NCBI RefSeq assembly: GCF_009834225.1 | Contig: NZ_CP047176.1 | Coordinates: 1,116,001 to 1,180,000 of the forward strand | Length of the DNA stretch: 64,000 nucleotides | Direction of reading: 5' to 3' | Source of the DNA: Rathayibacter sp. VKM Ac-2759 | GTDB lineage: Bacteria > Actinomycetota > Actinomycetes > Actinomycetales > Microbacteriaceae | Shown here: piece by piece, positions 26,595-35,554 of the stretch | How the letters are laid out: every line of letters begins with the position of its first letter | How positions within the stretch are numbered: position 1 is the first letter of the stretch | Program-made: the position numbers and the translations under genes | Notes under the pieces: generated by a model | Databases searched by the model: none | Told to the model about the DNA's origin: nothing | What the model saw: the letters and a program-made list of their open reading frames with translations, nothing else

Positions 26595-27899
26595 TCACAC
26601 CCAGATGCTCGCCAGGTACTCGTCGGTGACCTGGGGGCTGCGCTCGTGCACCTCGTCGGCGCCCCACTCGAGGATGGACGGGTCGACCGTCCACTCGCCC
26701 GCGTCGGGGGCCGACGTGCCCTCGTAGCCGACCGTCGAGTCGGTGACCTCGGACCAGCTGGACGCGCCGATCGCTCCGATGAAGATGCTGTCGACGGCCG
26801 AGCAGCCCTGATCGGCACCGGGACCGTTCGAGGCGGCGAAGTTGCCCCCGGTGTCCGCTCCGTCCGGGAGCGGGAACACGCGGTGCACCACGTCGCCGCC
26901 GACGACCAGGCAGTGCTCGTAGCGCACGTTCGGCGCGGAGCCGATCTGGAAGGCCGTGTTGGTCGAGGCGAAGTCGATGCAGTCGACGCTGGTGAAGTCG
27001 CCGTAGTAGTTGTCGCCCTGACCCGAGAACTGGATCGTGTCGGTGTGGGCGTTGGAGTTCTTCTCCTTGTACCCGGGAGCGGTGTAGCAGGCCACGCGCC
27101 GCACGTAGCGCAGGCCGCCGTCGCCCTTCGTGGGGGTGCGGAGGCTCGTCACGTCCTCGTCGCGCAGCTGGGCCGCGGGGACCACGACCTCGACGACCTC
27201 GACGTTCTCGGTGTACGCGACGCCGTCGGCGCCGTGCACGTTGTAGGCGGCGTCCACCTTGATCCGGGCGAACGCGGATCCCGAGCAGCCGGACACGAGG
27301 AAGCCGCCGGTGGTGACGAGTCCGGCGATCGTGACGCCGTTGACGCGCAGCATGCGCCAGGAGTTGTCGGTCGTGACCGTCCCGTAGCCGTCGCGCGGGT
27401 AGACGAGGATGCGGTTCTCGCGGTCGAGCGATCCGACGTCCTGCATCACGGGGGTGGAGCTCGCGCCGGCGCCGCCGCCGGAGAGCGCGCCGGGCGCGAC
27501 CAGGATGCGGATGGTGTCGGCGGGGCCGGCCGTCGTCAGGGCGGTCGTGATCGCCTCGGCGATGGCCGTCCACGAGCAGTCCACCTCGATCTCGGTGTCG
27601 ACGTCGCCGGTGATCCACGGGGTGCCGGAGGGCCAGTGGGTGCCGTTCGGCCCGAACGACTGCACGGGCTGCGGGACGCCGGGGAGCAGATCGAGCTCCA
27701 GGGGCGGAGCGCCGGAGTCGCCCGGCACGCTGGGGGAGTCGTCGGGGCGGAACGCCTGGTAGGCGGTGTAGCCGGCTCCGCCGAGAGCGGCGACTCCCAG
27801 ACCGGCGCCGACCGCTCCGAGGATCACGGCTCGCCGGCTCGGCCGCTTCCGCGGCGGCACTTCGTCGAAATCGAAAGGGGGCTGGGTGGAGTCGGCCAA
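26595..27899 (-). CDS. Tat-type exported protein with right-handed beta-helix
   Basis: About 434 residues. A twin-arginine-like signal follows a short polar N-region: PSRRAVILGAVGAG, then a hydrophobic stretch and AYQAF. The mature protein has repeated short beta-strand and Asn/Gly-turn patterns (VNGVTIAGLVTTGGFLVSG; NAHTDTIQFSGQGDN) expected of a parallel beta-helix, as in pectate lyases and other glycan-active proteins. Catalytic residues cannot be assigned. The TTG at 27899 is my best start, as no ATG or GTG fits. Enzymatic versus structural function is open. Confidence 0.65.
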   Translation of the reverse strand: MADSTQPPFDFDEVPPRKRPSRRAVILGAVGAGLGVAALGGAGYTAYQAFRPDDSPSVPGDSGAPPLELDLLPGVPQPVQSFGPNGTHWPSGTPWITGDVDTEIEVDCSWTAIAEAITTALTTAGPADTIRILVAPGALSGGGAGASSTPVMQDVGSLDRENRILVYPRDGYGTVTTDNSWRMLRVNGVTIAGLVTTGGFLVSGCSGSAFARIKVDAAYNVHGADGVAYTENVEVVEVVVPAAQLRDEDVTSLRTPTKGDGGLRYVRRVACYTAPGYKEKNSNAHTDTIQFSGQGDNYYGDFTSVDCIDFASTNTAFQIGSAPNVRYEHCLVVGGDVVHRVFPLPDGADTGGNFAASNGPGADQGCSAVDSIFIGAIGASSWSEVTDSTVGYEGTSAPDAGEWTVDPSILEWGADEVHERSPQVTDEYLASIWV

Positions 27900-28048
27900 A
27901 GGTGTCCAAACCGTCAGTGGGCGGTGCCGGAGGCGGAACGCCGCGGGTCCGGCGCGCCACGCTGTGCCGTGAGCGCCGCCGTCGGGTCGCCGGAGCGCTC
28001 CTCGGGAGACTAGCAGGCGCTCTCGGCGGTCCCCTGGGACCGGTCGGA

Positions 28049-28426
28049 CTAGTGGCCGCGCAGCTCCCGCTTGCGCATCTCGGCGGCGATGTCGGCCTCG
28101 GTGATGTCCTTCTTCATCGGGCCCCAGGTGGACGCGGCCTGGCCGACCACTCCGATGCCGATGCCGATCATCGGCCAGATCGGCCAGAAGTAGCCGTCCG
28201 CGCCTCCTGCGACCCAGATGCCGGTGGTGATCGCCGAGACGCTGGCCCACCCGCCGAGGGTGCTGAAGAAGTCGCGGCGCTGCTTGAGGTGCCGGACGGC
28301 CTGCGCCCTCTCCGTGTCCTCGACGCGCGCCGGGCTGTCGGCCGTGCGCTCCGACGGCGCCGCCGCTCCGGCGGGCTCGACCTCTCTCCGGGCAGCGGGA
28401 TCGGGGGATCCCCACACGTCGCTCAT
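28049..28426 (-). CDS. 2TM-domain membrane protein
   Basis: A 125-residue protein with a polar, charged N-terminus (1-45). Two hydrophobic helices follow, with FFSTLGGWASVSAITTGIW and FWPIWPMIGIGIGVVGQA. The FWPIWP-GIGIG signature marks the 2TM domain, often found fused to kinases or alone and of unknown function. The C-terminus is charged and probably cytosolic. Confidence 0.8.
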   Translation of the reverse strand: MSDVWGSPDPAARREVEPAGAAAPSERTADSPARVEDTERAQAVRHLKQRRDFFSTLGGWASVSAITTGIWVAGGADGYFWPIWPMIGIGIGVVGQAASTWGPMKKDITEADIAAEMRKRELRGH

Positions 28427-28499
28427 CCGGTTCCTCCGCCTGTCGTCGTGGTCAGCCTACGCAGGGGGAGACGGGTTCGCATCGGCGGACGAGCGCTCG

Positions 28500-29297
28500 T
28501 CAGGGTGCGGGCTGGCAGTGCGGGCACCACCAGGTGCGCCGGCGCTCGGGGTCGTCGGGGACCTCGGCCCGCACGAGCACCGTCGTGCCGCAGCGTCGGC
28601 AGGGGCGCCCCGCGCGCCCGACCACCCAGTGCCGCTCGCCCCGGCGGGTGTCGCCGGTCGTGGTCTGGAACATGCCGGGCACCGTGACGGAGGCGCGGAG
28701 GGCGCGCGCGGCGGTCGCGGTGAGCGCGCGGACGTCGAGCGAGCCGACCGGCCGCCACGGCCACGCACCGCGGAGGTAGCAGACCTCGTTCGCCCACAGG
28801 TTGCCCAGCCCCGCGATCAGGCGCTGATCGAGGAGGGCGGCGATCACGGGGCGCTCGGGCGTGAGGGAGAGGCGGCGGACCGCCTCCTCGGCGTCCCAGT
28901 CGGAGCGCAGCGGGTCGGGACCGAGGTGGCCGATCGCCCGGTGCTCCTCGCGGGTGGGCAGCAGCTCGACCACGGGGAGGTCGAGGCCCCAGACGGTCGT
29001 GTCGTCGTCGAGCCGGAGACGGACGCGGACGTCCTTCTGCAGGTGGCGGGGGACGGCGCGGCCGGGGGCCGTCACCGTCCAGGAGCCCTGCATCCGCAGG
29101 TGGGTGTGCAGGGTCGCGCCGCCGTCGAGGCGGGTCAGCAGGTGCTTGCCGTGGGTGACGTGCTCGAGGACCCGGAGGCCGGCGAGGTCGGTGCCCGCCG
29201 CGTCGCCCGAGCGCAGCTCGCCCGCGACGATCGTCCGCCCGTCCGCCGCCCGCCTGAGGCGGGCGGCGAGACGGTGGACGCTGTCTCCCTCGGGCAT
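28500..29297 (-). CDS. nei: Fpg/Nei-family DNA glycosylase (endonuclease VIII type)
   Basis: Base-excision repair enzyme of 265 residues that removes oxidised pyrimidines and cuts the abasic site. The N-terminus MPEGDSVHR provides the catalytic Pro2 and Glu3. The helix-two-turn-helix includes GLGNLWANEV. A four-cysteine zinc finger closes the protein (CRRCG, then CPHC). The motif MPEGD-VHR is typical of actinobacterial Nei2-like enzymes rather than Fpg, so Nei is preferred. Confidence 0.92.
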   Translation of the reverse strand: MPEGDSVHRLAARLRRAADGRTIVAGELRSGDAAGTDLAGLRVLEHVTHGKHLLTRLDGGATLHTHLRMQGSWTVTAPGRAVPRHLQKDVRVRLRLDDDTTVWGLDLPVVELLPTREEHRAIGHLGPDPLRSDWDAEEAVRRLSLTPERPVIAALLDQRLIAGLGNLWANEVCYLRGAWPWRPVGSLDVRALTATAARALRASVTVPGMFQTTTGDTRRGERHWVVGRAGRPCRRCGTTVLVRAEVPDDPERRRTWWCPHCQPAP

Positions 29298-29348
29298 GTC
29301 CGCACTCTAGGAGGCGTGCCCGAGGGAGGGGCAGGGGTCGCGCAGGGC

Positions 29349-32213
29349 TCAGCGGGCGCTGTACGCCTGCTCGTAGGTGCGCTCGGTGCCGTCCTTCGCG
29401 GTGACCTCGATCGTGGCGACTCCGGCCTTGATCGGGCGCAGCAGCGTGACGTACGTGGTCGAGAACGACTGGCCGGGCTTCACCGAGCTCTTCGTCCTCG
29501 TGCCGTAGGGCGTCGCGATCTCGACGGCGACGGCCTCGGGTCCGTTGTTCACGGCGGTCACCGTCAGCGAGCGCAGGAGGCCGAGGCGCTTGGTCTGCGC
29601 ACTCGTGGCGACGTCGATCACCGTCGCGGGCGCCGCCTCGGGCAGGTCGAGCCCGACGACGACCGGGTCGTGGTCGCTCGAGCGGAAGGCCGACGTGTCG
29701 TAGAAGATCGTCGCGTTGTAGTCGTAGCGGCTGTACTCGAGCGCCACCGACTCCCCGCTGTTGATGTTCCAGGTGTCGACCCCGGTCACCGTCGCGTCGG
29801 CGGCGGGGGAGGCGAAGACGTGGTCGAGCGAGCCGACCGCCCCGTCGAAGGCGTAGGAGTACTCGCCGTCCTTGGATCCCTGGTCGACGAAGCCGGCGTC
29901 GGTGATGACCGTCACCGGGTCCTCCTTCGAGTAGGCGTTGAAGTCGCCGAGGAGGTAGACGAGATCGGTCGCCTTCTCGGTCTCGAGGCGGTCGGCGAAG
30001 GCGACGAGCGCGGTGGCCTGCGCCACGCGCGAGGCGTTGGAGGCTCCCTGGCCGTCGCCCTGGTCGGCATCGGCGCCCTCTCCCGAGCCCTTCGACTTGA
30101 AGTGGTTGACGATCGCGACGAACTCGCTCTCGGCGTCGCCGATCAGGCGGAACTCCTGGGCGAGCGGCTTGCGCGCGTTCGAGAAGGCGGTGGAGTCGAG
30201 CAGGATCTCGGACTCGCCGACGGGCTCGATGACCGCCTTCTTGTAGATGAACGCGGTGCGGATGACGTCCTCGTCGGCGAGGGCCGGGAGGGCGGCGGGG
30301 GAGGGCACGTACGCCCAGACCTCCGAGCCGGCGGCGCTGTTGAGCGCGGCGGTCAGCGTGGCGAGGGCCTCGTCGCGCGGCTTGCCGAACTTCGCCGAGT
30401 TCTCGATCTCCTCGAGCGAGACGACTCCGGCGCCGAGGGTGTTGATCGCGGTGACGATCTTGGCCTGCTGGCGCTCGAGGTCGTCGGCGTTCGCCGCTCC
30501 GCGGGCGTCGCAGCCGGAGTTCACCGTGACGGGGTCGCCGTCGCGGTCGGTGTAGAAGGTGCAGCCGGTGATCGAGTCGCCCGTGGTGGAGAAGTAGTTG
30601 AGCACGTTGAAGGAGGCGATCGAGAAGTCGCCGCCGACGGCCTCGGGGGCCGCCTCGCGGGTGTCCGCGAAGGTCGCGGGCTGCACGGAGTCGGCGTTCT
30701 CGACGGTCAGCTGCGTCGTCGGCTGGAGGGCCCAGGCGCTGTTGCGGAAGTCGAGGACGACCGGCCGGGTGAACGTCGCGGGCGCTCCGACCCGGATCGG
30801 CTCGGTCGGGGTGAGGTAGGGCAGCGGGATCGCCTTGTTCGCGGCCGAGCCCAGGAAGTTGATCGAGGCTCCGTCGTCGAGCGTGATCGCGCGGGCGGCG
30901 TTGTCGGCGACGACGGCGGCCAGCTCGGGCGTGCCGGGGCGCGCGACCTCGGTCGGCGTGAGCAGCGGGGAGTCGCCGGCGGCCAGGCCGATCGAGCCGT
31001 AGCTGTTGAGGTCGTAGGTGTCGGTGACCGTGAAGGCGCCCTGGGGCGCGATCAGCATGCTCTCGAGCGTCTCGCGCTCCTCGGCGGTGCGGGGCAGACC
31101 GACGGCGGCGGGGACGGGCGCGGCGGCCGGGGAGTCGAGCGTGACGACGGTCGCCGCCGAGGTCGGCGTGAGCTCGGTGAGGCCGTTGAACTCGCTGACG
31201 GCGCCGGTGATCTGCAGGTGGTCGCCGATCGCGACCGAGCCGACCGAGGCGGAGGAGTAGACGAAGACGGCGTCGGAGGAGGTGCGGCCCTCGCCCTGCG
31301 CGCCCGTGCCGGCGGTCTGGACGACGTAGCCGTTGTAGCCGCCGGAGGGGTAGCGGGCGGTGACCACGCCGGTCGTGGTGACGGTCTGCCCGACGAGCGG
31401 GGAGGCGGCTCCGGTGCCCTGGATCTCGGCGATCGTCACCGTCGGCGCGCTCGTCGGGGGAGCGGTCGGGGTCGGGGTGGGGGTCGGGGTGGCCGTCGGG
31501 GTCGGCTCGGGCGCGGTGGCGCCTCCGCTGGACTCGGGGGTCATCGCGCCGACGCTGAAGTCGGCGGCGTTGGAGTCGGTGTCGCCGGTGGGCGTGTCGG
31601 CGCGCGCGATCGACTCGGTGAGCGTGGGCGCCGTCGCCGCGGCCGACTCGAAGGTGTTCGACGTGCCGTAGCCGAGGAGGTCGAGGACGGCGTCGGGCTG
31701 CGCCGCGGCTCCGGTCGGCGGTGCGACGAGGGTCGAGGTGCCCTCGACGAGGAAGAGGGTGCCGCCCGCAGCGGCGATGTTGAGGCCGTTCGCGGTCTGA
31801 TCGGCTGCGGGGAGCGCGGCGCCGTTGCTGCCGTTGCTGGCGCCCTGGATCAGGAAGTGGCCGTCGGCCGGCACGGTGCCGGACAGCGCGACCGTCGTGG
31901 TCGGGTTCGCGGTGCCGGTCGCCGAGCGGTACTGCAGCGAGAGGCCCGAGAGGGCGATGTCGGCCCCGGTCGGGTTGAAGAGCTCGACGAAGCGGTGGGT
32001 GTACGCGGCGCCGGCGGACCCGCCGCGGGCGAAGACCTCGCTGATGACCAGCTCGTCGCCACCCGGTGCCGCGGTCGCGGGCGTGGCGACCAGCGGGGCG
32101 GCGGCGAGCGAGAGCCCGGCGAGGAGCGCCAGACCGAGACCGCGCCTCGGGCGGTGTCGCGTCGGTGCGGGGGCTGTCGACGCGGGTGCTGTCGACGCGG
32201 GGGCGTCCGGCAT
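29349..32213 (-). CDS. ExeM/NucH-family extracellular endonuclease with lamin-tail domain
   Basis: Secreted nuclease of 954 residues. It has a signal peptide (about 20-48), then an N-terminal lamin-tail-like domain (ELVISEVFARGG, RFVELFNPTG). A Pro-Thr linker follows, then an OB-like domain and a C-terminal endonuclease/exonuclease/phosphatase domain. The active-site pattern is complete: FNVLNYF, EEIENS, NHFKSKG, LGDFNAY, and SSDHDPVVV with its catalytic His. It would degrade environmental DNA, possibly for phosphate. No cell-wall anchor is seen. The ATG at 32213 is preceded by a GAGAGGA site. Confidence 0.9.
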   Translation of the reverse strand: MPDAPASTAPASTAPAPTRHRPRRGLGLALLAGLSLAAAPLVATPATAAPGGDELVISEVFARGGSAGAAYTHRFVELFNPTGADIALSGLSLQYRSATGTANPTTTVALSGTVPADGHFLIQGASNGSNGAALPAADQTANGLNIAAAGGTLFLVEGTSTLVAPPTGAAAQPDAVLDLLGYGTSNTFESAAATAPTLTESIARADTPTGDTDSNAADFSVGAMTPESSGGATAPEPTPTATPTPTPTPTAPPTSAPTVTIAEIQGTGAASPLVGQTVTTTGVVTARYPSGGYNGYVVQTAGTGAQGEGRTSSDAVFVYSSASVGSVAIGDHLQITGAVSEFNGLTELTPTSAATVVTLDSPAAAPVPAAVGLPRTAEERETLESMLIAPQGAFTVTDTYDLNSYGSIGLAAGDSPLLTPTEVARPGTPELAAVVADNAARAITLDDGASINFLGSAANKAIPLPYLTPTEPIRVGAPATFTRPVVLDFRNSAWALQPTTQLTVENADSVQPATFADTREAAPEAVGGDFSIASFNVLNYFSTTGDSITGCTFYTDRDGDPVTVNSGCDARGAANADDLERQQAKIVTAINTLGAGVVSLEEIENSAKFGKPRDEALATLTAALNSAAGSEVWAYVPSPAALPALADEDVIRTAFIYKKAVIEPVGESEILLDSTAFSNARKPLAQEFRLIGDAESEFVAIVNHFKSKGSGEGADADQGDGQGASNASRVAQATALVAFADRLETEKATDLVYLLGDFNAYSKEDPVTVITDAGFVDQGSKDGEYSYAFDGAVGSLDHVFASPAADATVTGVDTWNINSGESVALEYSRYDYNATIFYDTSAFRSSDHDPVVVGLDLPEAAPATVIDVATSAQTKRLGLLRSLTVTAVNNGPEAVAVEIATPYGTRTKSSVKPGQSFSTTYVTLLRPIKAGVATIEVTAKDGTERTYEQAYSAR

Positions 32214-32286
32214 GGATGGTCCTCTCGATCGCCGCGCCCCGAAAGGGGCACGGAATAGCCACGCTAAGCAGTGCGGGTGCCCGGCA

Positions 32287-32315
32287 CGTGAACCGGGTGT
32301 TTCATGAACGTAAAC
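32287..32315 (-). promoter_or_regulatory. Possible Pho-box-like direct repeats upstream of the nuclease gene
   Basis: On the minus strand GTTTACG (32315-32309) and GTTCACG (32293-32287) are spaced exactly 22 bases apart, two 11-base turns. A further GTTCATG lies between them. This resembles Streptomyces PhoP boxes, which use 11-base repeats with GTTCA cores. A TAGCGT -10-like sequence follows about 20 bases later. Phosphate control of secreted nucleases is known in actinobacteria (for example NucH of Corynebacterium). The assignment here is inference. Confidence 0.35.
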
Positions 32316-32385
32316 TCACCCACCGACATCGGCCCCGCCGATCGCTTCGCGGCCGACACCCGGGAAGGCGCGCGAGACTCGCAGG

Positions 32386-32814
32386 ATGATCTCCTCCGAG
32401 CTGGCCAGGGCCCTGCGGACCGCGGGTGTGCGCTGGACGCCCGTCACCGGCGACCGCTTCCGCATCGAGCGCGAGGGGTTCGACGGCGACGTCTTCACCG
32501 TCAGCGACATGACCATCGAGGCGCACGAGTACCCCAGCGGCACGGTGCTCGGCTTCAACGGCACGACGGAGTGGGCGCTCGACTCCGTCTCGGTCGAGGA
32601 CTCGCTGTGGCTGCCGCGGGAGGACCAGCTCCGCGAGCTGCTCCGGGGCACGTTCCGCTCGCTCCGCCGCACGGCCGGGGCCCGGTTCGAGGTCGAGGTC
32701 GAGCTCGGCGGGCGGCCCCGCGTGTTCGAGGACGACGCCGCCGAGAACGCCTACGCGGAGGCGCTGCTCGCGCTGGTCAGCTCGGTCGCGGTCGATCTCG
32801 ACGACGTCGTCTGA
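32386..32814 (+). CDS. Conserved actinobacterial protein of unknown function
   Basis: A 142-residue soluble acidic protein. It contains the distinctive stretches GDVFTVSDMTIEAHEYPSG and FNGTTEWALDSV, conserved in many Micrococcales. Homologues are sometimes labelled pilus assembly protein CpaE, but I see no ATPase motif here to support that name. It stands alone in the same direction as the acyltransferase gene 102 bases downstream. A weak GGGCA/TGCCC hairpin at 32832-32845 follows it. Confidence 0.75.
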   Translation: MISSELARALRTAGVRWTPVTGDRFRIEREGFDGDVFTVSDMTIEAHEYPSGTVLGFNGTTEWALDSVSVEDSLWLPREDQLRELLRGTFRSLRRTAGARFEVEVELGGRPRVFEDDAAENAYAEALLALVSSVAVDLDDVV

Positions 32815-32916
32815 CGGGTACCTCTCCCCTCGGGCAGACGTGCCCATTCTTCGGAACCCGGCCGTTCTCCACGATCGGACTCGTCGGAACAGACACCCCG
32901 AGTCGAGGAGAACCCC

Positions 32917-33618
32917 ATGCGAGACCTGCAGCAATCCACCCTCCGGCGCACCACCGGACTGATCGGCTCCGGCGGCGTCCCCGTCCCCGGATCCGAGACC
33001 GCCTACCGCCGCTTCCTCGAGCTCCGGCGCGAGGTCTACGTCGACGAGAACGGCTTCCTCCCCGCGGCGCGAGCGGCCGACGGGGGCGAGACCGACGCCG
33101 ACGACGTGCGCTCGCTCGCCTTCGCGGTGGTCGAGGAGTCGGCGGGCGAGGTGCGGATCGTCGCCGCACTCCGCCTGATCGTCAAGGGCCGGGTCATCCG
33201 CTCGGTGCCGGACGACCGCCTCCCGGTCGAGCGCTACTGGCCGGAGGTCTTCGGCCCCCGGCCGGCGCCGCAGCCCTCGGTCGAGGTCTCGCGGCTCATC
33301 GCCCGCCACGAGGACCGCGCCCACCAGCACGAGAGCGTCCTGGAGCTGTACGCGGCGGTGCTCGCGTTCCTCGACGAGGCCGGGCTCCGCTCCGCCTACG
33401 GGCTGGTCGACCCGGTGCTCGAGCGGCTGCTCCGCCCCTCGCTCACCGCGACGAGGATCGGTGAGCGCCGCTGGATCGAGGCCTACCGGAGCGTCAACGT
33501 CGCGATCGTGATCGACGTCCCGCCGATCCGTCGGCTCAGCCGCTGGCTCCCCGGCCGCTACCTCACGGCGCGCGACATCCTGGTCGGGCTCGACGGCGAT
33601 CAGGAGCTGGCGGCGTGA
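32917..33618 (+). CDS. GNAT acyltransferase, LuxI/FeeM autoinducer-synthase-like
   Basis: A 233-residue enzyme of the acyltransferase superfamily. The pattern matches the LuxI/FeeM branch rather than ordinary acetyltransferases. An N-terminal RREVYVDENGFLP helix precedes an acidic loop, then AALRLIVKG and the EVSRL motif (Glu123-Ser-Arg126), which corresponds to E(I/V)SR in autoinducer synthases. The C-terminal domain ends in a basic helix. It may transfer an acyl group to an amino acid, amine or peptide. GAGGAGA precedes the ATG. Its stop overlaps the E1-like gene, implying a joint job. Confidence 0.7.
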   Translation: MRDLQQSTLRRTTGLIGSGGVPVPGSETAYRRFLELRREVYVDENGFLPAARAADGGETDADDVRSLAFAVVEESAGEVRIVAALRLIVKGRVIRSVPDDRLPVERYWPEVFGPRPAPQPSVEVSRLIARHEDRAHQHESVLELYAAVLAFLDEAGLRSAYGLVDPVLERLLRPSLTATRIGERRWIEAYRSVNVAIVIDVPPIRRLSRWLPGRYLTARDILVGLDGDQELAA

Positions 33619-34547
33619 GCGTCGACGTCACGGCACCGAGGTACGCCCGGAACCTCGGCTTCTGGAGCGAGGCGGAGCAGATCGCCCTGTGCTCGGCGAG
33701 GGTCGCGCTCGCCGGCGTCGGCGGCGACGGCTTCCAGCTCGGCCTCAAGCTCGCGCAGATGGGAGTGCGATCGTTCTCGGTCGCCGACCCGGAGGTCTTC
33801 GAACCCGAGAACGCGAACCGGGTGCCCGGGGCCACGCGGGCGGCGGTGGGACGGAACAAGGCCGAGGTGTTCCGCGAGTCGGTGCTGGCGCTCGACCCGG
33901 ACGCGACCGTCGACGTCTTCCCCGAGGGGGTCCTCCCGGACACGGCGCTCGAGTTCGCCCACGGCGCGGACCTGGTGATCGACGAGACCGAGGTGACGAC
34001 CCCCGAGGTGGGCGTCCTGCTGGCGCGCACCGCCCGCGGGCTCGACCTGCCGGTGCTGTGGGTGATGAACGTCGGCTGGGCCGCGCAGGCGACCTCGTTC
34101 CACCCGCGCTCGCGGCGCACCGTCGAGCGGATGCTCGGCTTCACCGAGGAGCTGCCGCTCGACGAGATCGCGCGACGCCCGGCCGCGCTCGGCAGGACGC
34201 TGCCCGTGATCCCGCCCTACACCGACCTGCGGGTGCTGCGAGCCGTGACGTCGACGACTCCCGCGCCGCTGCCCTCGATCGCGCCCGGCGTCGACGCGGC
34301 CTCGGCGCTCGGCTCGGTCCAGGCGTTCCTGCACCTCACCGCCGGCGTCCGCAACCGCCGGCCGCGACCGACCTGGGCACCCGCGTTCGCGCACGTCGAC
34401 GTCTACGGGCGGACCGCGGGCACCGTGCGTCGGCCCCGGCTGTCGGCGGCGCTCAGCCTCGCCCGGGCGGCGACCCGGGACGCGCTCGCGCTGAACCCCC
34501 GGGCCGAGTACACGGACGCGGATCGAGAGCGGCGGCTCGCGGCCTAG
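33615..34547 (+). CDS. ThiF/E1-like adenylyltransferase
   Basis: A 310-residue protein with the Rossmann-type E1 core: VALAGVGGDGFQLGLKLAQMG, then VADPEVFEPENANR. E1/ThiF/MoeB proteins adenylate the C-terminus of a ubiquitin-like protein or a peptide. The zinc-binding CxxC pairs of MoeB/ThiF are absent. The only cysteine is near the N-terminus (about residue 27), so no catalytic Cys for thioester transfer is evident. It may activate a small peptide or metabolite, or bind nucleotide only. The GTG overlaps the acyltransferase stop. Its stop overlaps that of the convergent sensor gene. Confidence 0.75.
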   Translation: MSVDVTAPRYARNLGFWSEAEQIALCSARVALAGVGGDGFQLGLKLAQMGVRSFSVADPEVFEPENANRVPGATRAAVGRNKAEVFRESVLALDPDATVDVFPEGVLPDTALEFAHGADLVIDETEVTTPEVGVLLARTARGLDLPVLWVMNVGWAAQATSFHPRSRRTVERMLGFTEELPLDEIARRPAALGRTLPVIPPYTDLRVLRAVTSTTPAPLPSIAPGVDAASALGSVQAFLHLTAGVRNRRPRPTWAPAFAHVDVYGRTAGTVRRPRLSAALSLARAATRDALALNPRAEYTDADRERRLAA

Positions 34548-35554
34548 ACCACCTCGAGGTGCAGGCCCGGCTCGGTGTCGGCCACGATGGTGGCGACCGT
34601 GCCGCGGCCGGGGGGCAGGAGCCGGACGGTGACCCGGCCGTAGCCGACCTCCTCGAAGGCGCGCGCGGCGGTGGCGGCGACGCGGTCGAGCGTGGGCTCG
34701 TCGAGATCGCCGTCCGAGTCGTCGAGGAGGACCACCTCGACGCCGCGCAGACGCGCCGCCCGGACGCTCGAGGCCAGCGGATCGCGCACGAGACCGAAGG
34801 CGCGCAGCCCGTCGCGGATCCCCGCCTCGACGTTCGCCGCGTCGCGGGCGAGGGCGGGGGAGTACGGCTCGCCGGCGGCCACTCTCGCCAGGAGCGGCTC
34901 GGCGAGATCCGCGACCAGGCGCACGCGCTTCTCCCGCTCGACGAAGCGCCCGTCGGCCTCGGCCGTGCGGGAGGCGAGGCGCTCGCGCTCGGCCCGCACC
35001 TCGCCCATCCTGGTGATCGCGTAGCGCAGGCCGAGCCGGAACAGGATCCCGCAGACGAGCAGGATCGAGTACCTCGACACCGACTCGACACCGACGAGCG
35101 CGCTGTGGCCGCCCGTGGGCATCCAGGCGAGGGTCACGGTGCCGACCGCGAGGTGCCCGAGGAGCGCCGCGAGGATCCGGCCGCGGAGGCAGAGGGCGAA
35201 GAGCGGGAAGGCGGTCCCGCCGAGGAACCAGGTGGCGAAGCTCCCCTCCCAGCCCCGGGGCTCGAGCGCCCACCAGCCGAGCGCGGTGGCGGCCGGCGCT
35301 CCGACCGCGATCACCAGGGTGCTCGGCAGTGGGAGGGGATCGCGGGGTCGGTGGACGACCAGCGCGACGAGGAGGGCGACGATCACCACGGCGGCGAGGG
35401 TGCCGGCCGGGCGGCGGGACCAGTCGAGGTTGAGGGCGGCGAGGAGGAGGTTGGCCCCGACGAAGAACACGCCGATCACGCGGACGTGGCCGCCGCCGAA
35501 GCCGAGCAGGTCGGAGACGTCGGTGCTCTGCTCGAGGCGCCGCCGGCGGGTCAT
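34544..35554 (-). CDS. Membrane sensor protein, degenerate histidine-kinase-like
   Basis: A 336-residue protein with about five membrane helices (25-165), a charged helix likely to be a coiled coil (about 175-215), and a cytosolic region. The last 130 residues resemble the dimerisation and ATPase part of a kinase (LDRVAATAARAFEEVGYG). The usual DxGxG and GxGL boxes and a clear phospho-acceptor His are missing. It overlaps the intact kinase gene by ATGA. It may be a regulatory partner of that kinase. The in-frame GTG at 35563 is an alternative start. Confidence 0.65.
   Translation of the reverse strand: MTRRRRLEQSTDVSDLLGFGGGHVRVIGVFFVGANLLLAALNLDWSRRPAGTLAAVVIVALLVALVVHRPRDPLPLPSTLVIAVGAPAATALGWWALEPRGWEGSFATWFLGGTAFPLFALCLRGRILAALLGHLAVGTVTLAWMPTGGHSALVGVESVSRYSILLVCGILFRLGLRYAITRMGEVRAERERLASRTAEADGRFVEREKRVRLVADLAEPLLARVAAGEPYSPALARDAANVEAGIRDGLRAFGLVRDPLASSVRAARLRGVEVVLLDDSDGDLDEPTLDRVAATAARAFEEVGYGRVTVRLLPPGRGTVATIVADTEPGLHLEVV

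Noticed and set aside
28218..32262. Open frames of about 1,300 codons on both strands across the Nei and nuclease genes
   Set aside because: They run through stop and start regions of well-supported genes and translate to Arg/Asp/Val-rich sequence with no motifs.
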